From Limonium bicolor (Eukaryota; Streptophyta; Magnoliopsida; Caryophyllales; Plumbaginaceae): 64,000 bases of DNA. The notes beneath the pieces were generated by a model, which worked only from the letters and a program-made list of their open reading frames with translations, was not told the DNA's origin and searched no databases. Location: the NCBI GenBank assembly GCA_023374045.1, contig CM041776.1, forward strand, positions 41,360,171 through 41,424,170, read 5' to 3'. The position numbers and the translations under genes are program-made. Each line of letters opens with the position of its first letter. Positions within the stretch are counted from its first letter, which is position 1. Shown here piece after piece: positions 57,932-64,000 of the stretch.

Positions 57932-60900
57932 TGTAACACCCCAACCACCACCGTACACTTAACATCAAACTGCAGCGGAAACCTCAACTCATCGCATTAC
58001 TTAATTCAATGGTGTTACACGCCGTTAACCACCCACGTGGCTAACAAGGCTAATACATATACATTTATATCGGTCTGATGGACTAGATTCCCGAGCAACT
58101 ACACAATACGATCCTCATTCCATTTTCAACATTTATTATGTACATACATTCCTACTGTACCGAGTATCTAAAAACTAATGCCGATAACAATTTCGGTCTT
58201 ACTACGCTTACAATGCTTACGCCATTTAAATGGCTACCCATGTATAACATCTACCCCGTCCTACTCTCGAACGGCTTCCAGCTCCTTGTACCTGAAATAG
58301 AAAAGGAGAGAAAGGGTGGCCCCCGAGGGGCTCAGCACCTTTGCTGGTATGGTAATCCCGCAGCCCACATGCTACCGGGCCACGCACAACTAATTGTCGT
58401 CTTAACATGCAGTTGATTATATTTAAATCATGCATACAAGCCATAAACATACAACACATAACATTTCGCCTCAATGGGCTCAACCTATAACCAACACATC
58501 CACACTTAACAAACCATCCAATGGTTCCTTAAACCCTAGAGTGGCTCTCCTCTAAACGGAGCTACTTCCTTAATGAACGACACGTACCCATTAATCGGGT
58601 TATCTTAAACGCCTCTTGTCACAAACTGGGATTCATTTCCATGATCCACACACTCCATATCCTACAACATACCTCATTCCTCACACAACAATACATAACA
58701 ACACCTTTCTTGTTTCGACGTACACATGATAACATCGCATTCATTTTAAACACCTAACGTATACATCCATAGCATAGCAAGGGAAATTGCCTAGCACAAT
58801 ATCAACACAAGACACCATAAGATCGGTTCACACAAGGAACCTTCCACCATAGTTAGTATATATATAGTGAGCCTAGAGATTATTGTCAATCTCATGCTAA
58901 GCTCGTTACCAACCTCGTTACCGTCCAGTTATATCGAACGGTTAACTTAAACCCAAGGTGTGTCGGATATAGTAATCCCAAGCACACCGAAATAACATTC
59001 GTATGCCCCTGTGGCCCGACGTGAGTCAGTAATTAGCTTTGGATAAGCTAAGGGAAGGTGGAAACCAAATTGGAATACAACCTATACATACACCAAGAGA
59101 GCCGAACCGGATATGACATCGACTCCCGTCCATCACACGCGTGGCCGGAACAACCGGACTCCTCACCCCCCATTAGTACATATACACTTAATAATAGTTA
59201 GAGATCCATTATGGAGCCTACCACATCCACACACCATACGGTATCATAACCGAGTTAAGCACACAAGGGAGGTTCACACACTTGCATACAACAACAATGT
59301 CCAACTAACTCACACATAGCCGTGGTTAGCACGTTCCCAAGGTTTGGGCCGCCAACTCCGAATACCGATCACTCATGTGTTCCTAGATTTGGTTAGCTAA
59401 GGTTTAACACATATTTGAGGTTAAATGGTATCGGAGGCCAATTTCGCCACATAAATGAATTACTATAAACTCATTACATGTTTTATCCTACAAGGTGGCA
59501 AACACTCAGTAAAACATATTGGCATACAAGCCGGTGTAATCCGGTAGGACACAGGTTGCAAGAAAACCATACCTGTCACCGGAGTCCACTTTACCACGTC
59601 CACTTATGTTCCTCGAGCAATTCTCGAACAACTGATAACATTACATGTACTTTTATTAACATCGGGGTAGCATGATTATTTAATGTCTAATGCTTATAAC
59701 TTTTTCCCCTTTAACTTAGTTACATAACTTCATTCTTTAACTTGTTTTACTTTTACATTTCAACACAACTTTTTACCCACTTCATTGTCATTATAACTCA
59801 CCTAACATGTCCTTAACAACTTTATAACTTCATTACTAATCAATCCCCATCATTACATATCATTTCATAACCTTAACCCATGTTTTTGGTCCGACCGGAC
59901 TTACCGACCGGACTTGTCCATGTCCGGTCGATTCCAGAACACATTTCCGCCAAAATTTTTCTACTCCGACCGACCTTGTAAGTCCGGTCCTATGTCCGGT
60001 CCATTCCAGAAACTAATTCTCGCAGGGTAAACTGGGCCCGACCGAACTTGCAAGTCCGGTCGCAAGTCCGGTCTGCCCAGATCTTTGTTTTCCTTTTTAC
60101 ATTCAACCCAAACTTCACCCCATATATCCTAGTATACCCTAACCTCATTTGGGCACTTCAAACACACCTTAAGATATCCTTAAACACTCACAAAACTCTT
60201 TTTCTAATTCCTTAAACCTTTACTTATATCTTCACAAAATTTCTAACACTTACAATGTTTTCTCCTAGTTTTTCAAGTGGTGTTTCATCCTTAATAACCT
60301 TTATACCAAAGTGTTTCCTCACCATCATAACATCATCTCCCAAGCATCTTCTCTTACTAACCAAATCTTCTCTTTCACAACTCCTTAAAGTTCCTTTCTC
60401 AAAACCTTATCTATACATTATTCCCACCTTGCACATCACATAACCTAAACCTTAAACAAACTTCTTCAAGACTTTAATACATTCTCAGAACACACATTGA
60501 ATTCCTAGAACTTCCAAGATAACACCTAAATCCTTGCATCACTCTAAATCACCTTAATACTTGTTTTCTTCTCAAGTAAACATTTATTCACCTTTAACAC
60601 TTCCTAGTTCATCAAAACCATTTAAAACACTTAGATCTTCTTACACATTTTCCCAAATTTGGCCATAGCTTCTCTTGTATATACTCACATCCAACCACTT
60701 AGGTTTTACCTTATTTCATTCAAGAACACCTAAAATCCATCAAACACATTTTTATACACAAGACTTCACACATTTAGCACTACATCACAATATAGTGCAT
60801 AACTTAAATTGCTTGGCACTTAGGCCCTTAAACAACATGGCTCTTAGGCCCTTAAACTGCATAAACCTTAAACACTGAATCTCCACAATATATAAGCCTT

Positions 60901-62521
60901 TGACCTGCAATTACACACACCAAGACATATGTTCCTTTACTAGTCTCCTTGAGAAACACCTTACTAAGTCATTCACCATTTGCTCTTTAGGTAGTTTTAG
61001 CAAGCATTATAAGCTCATTTCTCCTAAGGCATTAAACCACATTGAGATAGCATGTTTACCTCTTTTCCACACAAACTTCTTTCTTGTTTCCTCTTAAAAC
61101 CGGTAAGGCATTTATTTCCTTGTCAACTACTAAACAATATACCAACATTGAAATGAGTATATAAGCTTTATGCTTCATCTCATTGTAAACCCTAGGTTTA
61201 CATTATTTCAAAACATTAATGTAGTTGTTTTACCTTGATCTTTGAAGGGTGTTTGAATATCTATGAAGAGAGGACTCCACCTAGTCCTTGAAAGATTCAA
61301 ATGGAGCTAGAACAAAGCAACACAAGGAGCTCCATCAATGAATATTTTCTGTCAATGACAAAACATGGAGGAAACTTGATTTTTCTTTGAGATTCCTTAC
61401 CTAGAAGCAAAGGAGATCAATAATATGTGGAAAGACAAGCTCAAGCTCCATCAATGGTGGAACTCCATGGCACCGAAATGGTGATCTTGAAATTTTGAGA
61501 AGATAGGAATGAAGAGCTTGATGAGAGGAAGAGAATGGTGGTGTTTGTTTTTGATTTGGTTAAGTGAGCTATGTTTTACAAGGGTTCAAAGGTGGACTTC
61601 CATGGTGGTGGTGCTGTATGAACGTGAGAACAGAGAGAAGAGAGGTAGAAGAGAGCTTGGATACGTGGGGAAATGAAGAAGGAAATGAAAGAATGAGATA
61701 AGTTTTGCTTTTTGGAAGATATTTGTACTTAAAAAGCAAATAGTACTTAAGTTAGTCATTCTTTATTTCCTTAGCATGTTAACAAGGGTGGTGAGTCACC
61801 ACACCTTAAAACCGGCCCCCAATAGTACCTAGGGGTATTTTAGACTTTATTAATCAATTGTCTCACTTATAGTAACATATGTTACAAACTAGCTTATAAA
61901 AATCACTATTCACAAAAACAAGGCACATAGAAGTGAAATTTTTGATTTCCCATTGATATAGACTTCCAAATGTGATACTATATAGTACACATGTTAATTA
62001 AAGAGTAATGATGGACATTTAGCCATTCAAAACTCATTTACAAGACAATTTTTCAAAAACGTGCTTTAAGACTCCTTAAAGCACATTTTGCGTTTTAACT
62101 TGTTTTCAAGCTTGGTTTTCTTTAGTAATTGATTTAATATGTTCATTAACATATAAATAAGGCATAGGTATGACCATTAGGTCTTATACACATTTATCCC
62201 AAGCTTAGAGCACATTTTAGCCCATATTGACCTTAAGGTATTTATTTGTGTTTTGTTTGGTTTCATTGTCTACCAAAGTTTCATAAGGACTTAGTTAGCC
62301 TTATAAAGTCATAATTAAACATTATAAAGTCTTGGTAGGCTCTTTGGGTCCTAGCCAAGTTCACACCAAGCTTAGAGCATGTTTTTGCTCAAACCGTGTC
62401 TTAGTGTTTTATTGTGTTTTACCATGGTTTAAATGGTTCATTTATATTTCCAAGGCACTTTTTAGCCTTTAAATACCATAGTTTAACATTTACACAACAT
62501 ACCAAGGTTTGGGGTATTTCA
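57932..62521 (-). mobile_element. 3' LTR (E2) of a long-LTR Ty3/gypsy element, 4590 bp
   Basis: Starts TGTAACACCCC at 57932 and ends GGGGTATTTCA at 62521, followed by a polypurine tract, so the element is on the minus strand and extends beyond the right edge. It is homologous to E1 (inverted) and shares a nearly identical stretch of about 190 bp with LTR A (61934-62122 with 8108-8296). Contains the CAG|GT block (58289-58338), a 22-bp hairpin (58024-58045) and a hairpin array (59891-60072). The left flank AACTC (57927-57931) would be its target duplication. Confidence 0.9.
59891..60072 (-). repeat. Three hairpin units at 72-75 bp spacing (LTR E2)
   Basis: Units start near 59891, 59966 and 60038. 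The first has perfect 9-bp arms CGACCGGAC/GTCCGGTCG; the others pair GACCGAACTTG-like with CAAGTCCGGTC-like sequences with single mismatches. The arm sequence differs from both E1 and A. Confidence 0.85.
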
Positions 62522-62540
62522 ATCTACCCCCCTTAAAAGA
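62522..62540 (-). other. Polypurine tract of the E2 element
   Basis: On the minus strand TTTTAAGGGGGGTAGAT abuts the LTR, as in element A. Confidence 0.9.
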
Positions 62541-64000
62541 ACTTCGTCCTCGAAGTTCACACTTCCTCGCATCATTGGATTAGAATACGGGAATTACTTA
62601 TAGCCATAAAACTTCCATTACCAACCACCCTTTACATCCTACCTCGGACTTTATGGTCCGGGTACCTTCACCACACTTGCACCTATACAATATCCCTCAG
62701 ACTCTTAGGTCTGGGTGACATAACCACATTTAGACACCTAGGTCTATGTAACACAACACATTTAGACTCATAGGTCTTGATAGCATACACTTTAGGAGAT
62801 CAAAGTCAAAATAACCTTTATCACACATACCAAACAACATGTCATAGCATGTATATCAAACAGAAATACCTTTTCCATCTCTCCATGGGTTCGAATCCCA
62901 CGTTGAGTACATATACACTGTGATCCCGCAGAACCCGGTCGCGATGGACACCTTCTGGTCCCCGTTCCTTTGGGAGATCAAAACATTCACTTAATTTTTT
63001 TAACATATATACTTCTCATGTCACCGGTCCGAAGACAAAGGCTCATACGTCCTCAGCTCGTGAGCAAGTACTACGAAAATATTCTTTACTAGGTTAAGTA
63101 TATAAGAGAATCCTTTATTCAAAATATTAATCGTCTGTTTTGGAAATACTCATTGAAAATCCTTTTTGAAAACACAACGCAACTCCAAGTCCAATCCTTG
63201 TATTTTTCTTAACATGGTTGTTTGTGACCACTTACAGGGAGCTTCAAGAGTCATCTAACCCTGATGTGATCAGCATCAGTGTTGAACTATCCTTCCACCC
63301 CAATTTGTGTTCGGCTTCCCTTGATCTCATGATAATCAAGTTTCACCTCCCACTTCTTTTTCAACCAACAACTAATTCAAGCATATTCCATTTTCTATCT
63401 TTCAATCCTTCTAGTCATAATCATTACATCTCCAAGGGATAGAACTCCGTCTATCAATCATCACCCAAATCCAACTTAATTCAAGTTACCTAGGGAATTT
63501 AATTCTCACTAGGTTCTATGTCGGTCTCATATCCCTTCATAATTCACAACACTGTATATATATACATATATTTTTTTATCAAAATACAATACATGGCTTA
63601 CATTTATGCACCATCGGGGTTTTAGATCCCCGGGAGTTTCTTTACTCCCTTCCACTTGTACTCTCACACACCACTGTTAACAAAATAAACACACTTCCCA
63701 CAATGGTATTCGCCTCTTCTGTGCGCAATTACCACAATTTACCCACAATCAAATGCGTATGTTTATATAGCACACGCGCCAACCATCATAACAAATCATT
63801 TTGTGCTATGCACACCTAGTTCGCGTACACTTGTACGGTAAAACACACTAAGTGGTTTTGCGCTCTACCCCCCTTAAAAGGGATTACGCCCACGTAATCA
63901 ATCACTAAACCTTGGCTTAAAATGTTCTGCCGTCGTGGAGTGTTTTGACTTCCACGCGGTCTATTACACAATGGATTCTGATTAGAGGATCTTAACCATA
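62541..64000 (-). other. 3' non-coding internal region of the E2 element
   Basis: Begins with the conserved sequence ACTTCGTCCTCGAAGTTCACAC, itself a near-palindrome, also present in element A. A second CCCCCCTTAAAAGGGATTACGCCC at about 63867-63890 parallels element A at 8796-8818, after which the pol end would be expected. No coding frame is recognised up to the window edge. The 1.3 kb between the two C-runs is longer than in element A and may contain a further insertion. Confidence 0.6.

Noticed and set aside
62880..62920. tRNA-like B-box (GGTTCGAATCCCACG) suggesting a tRNA or SINE
   Set aside because: No A-box at the right distance upstream, no cloverleaf and no poly-A/T tail. A chance match inside the 3' region of a gypsy element.

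Overview
This window comes from a large, repeat-rich flowering-plant nuclear genome. The evidence is the repeat content: Ty3/gypsy LTR retrotransposons with 4-4.6 kb LTRs, an Athila-like element primed by tRNA-Asp, SIRE-like Ty1/copia remnants, and a Mutator-like (MULE) locus carrying a FAR1/MULE transposase and a plant mobile domain (PMD) gene. I see no ordinary single-copy host gene, no rRNA or tRNA gene and no CRISPR. Nearly all the sequence is transposons nested in transposons. Target-site duplications (TSDs) that I could read directly fix the order of most insertions.

Layout. 1-3024 is the 3' part of a gypsy LTR (E1, + strand). 3040-3347 plus 30008-31614 is a solo LTR (D, TSD GGCGC). It was split by an Athila-like element (B, 3348-30007, minus strand, TSD ACAAT) that keeps gag and protease but has no recognisable RT or integrase. 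B's 3' LTR was split by a complete Tekay/Del-like chromodomain gypsy element (A, 4491-18883, minus strand, TSD GGAAT). B's internal region was hit by a solo LTR (C, 23709-28177, TSD AAATT). 31615-46750 is the MULE-like locus: a decayed transposase (+), tandem repeats, an unrecognised 151-aa ORF (-) and a multi-exon PMD gene (-). One PMD exon is split by a degenerate gypsy element (F1, 37548-44196), which itself contains a solo LTR (F2, 39327-43390, TSD GTATG). 46925-47600 is a truncated LTR (G1). 47601-57243 is a degenerate copia element (-) split by a 6.3 kb solo LTR (G2, 48779-55095, TSD GTGAT). 57932-64000 is the 3' LTR, polypurine tract and 3' end of another long-LTR gypsy element (E2, -).

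The most unusual content is in element A. Between the gag zinc knuckles and the protease/RT region, on the same strand, lies an almost full-length AlkB-type Fe(II)/2-oxoglutarate dioxygenase (12335-13071). It retains the HxD, distal His and Arg-x5-Arg signatures. It sits inside a candidate intron of about 1 kb. The gag exon ends at a phase-1 GT donor, and both the AlkB exon and the pol exon begin after AG acceptors in the matching phase. One donor could therefore be spliced either to AlkB (gag-AlkB) or to pol (gag-pol). The copy here carries indels in AlkB, protease, RT and integrase, so it is a fossil, or partly a sequence with uncorrected homopolymer errors.

A second theme is structural DNA shared by different LTR families. 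There are about 70-bp-spaced tandem hairpins whose arms differ between families but stay self-complementary, a 22-bp covarying hairpin near LTR ends, a C/G-rich stem followed by a pyrimidine tract and CAG|GT, and a hairpin overlapping the primer-binding site. A third theme is TE-borne genes of host type (AlkB in a gypsy element, PMD in a MULE-like locus).
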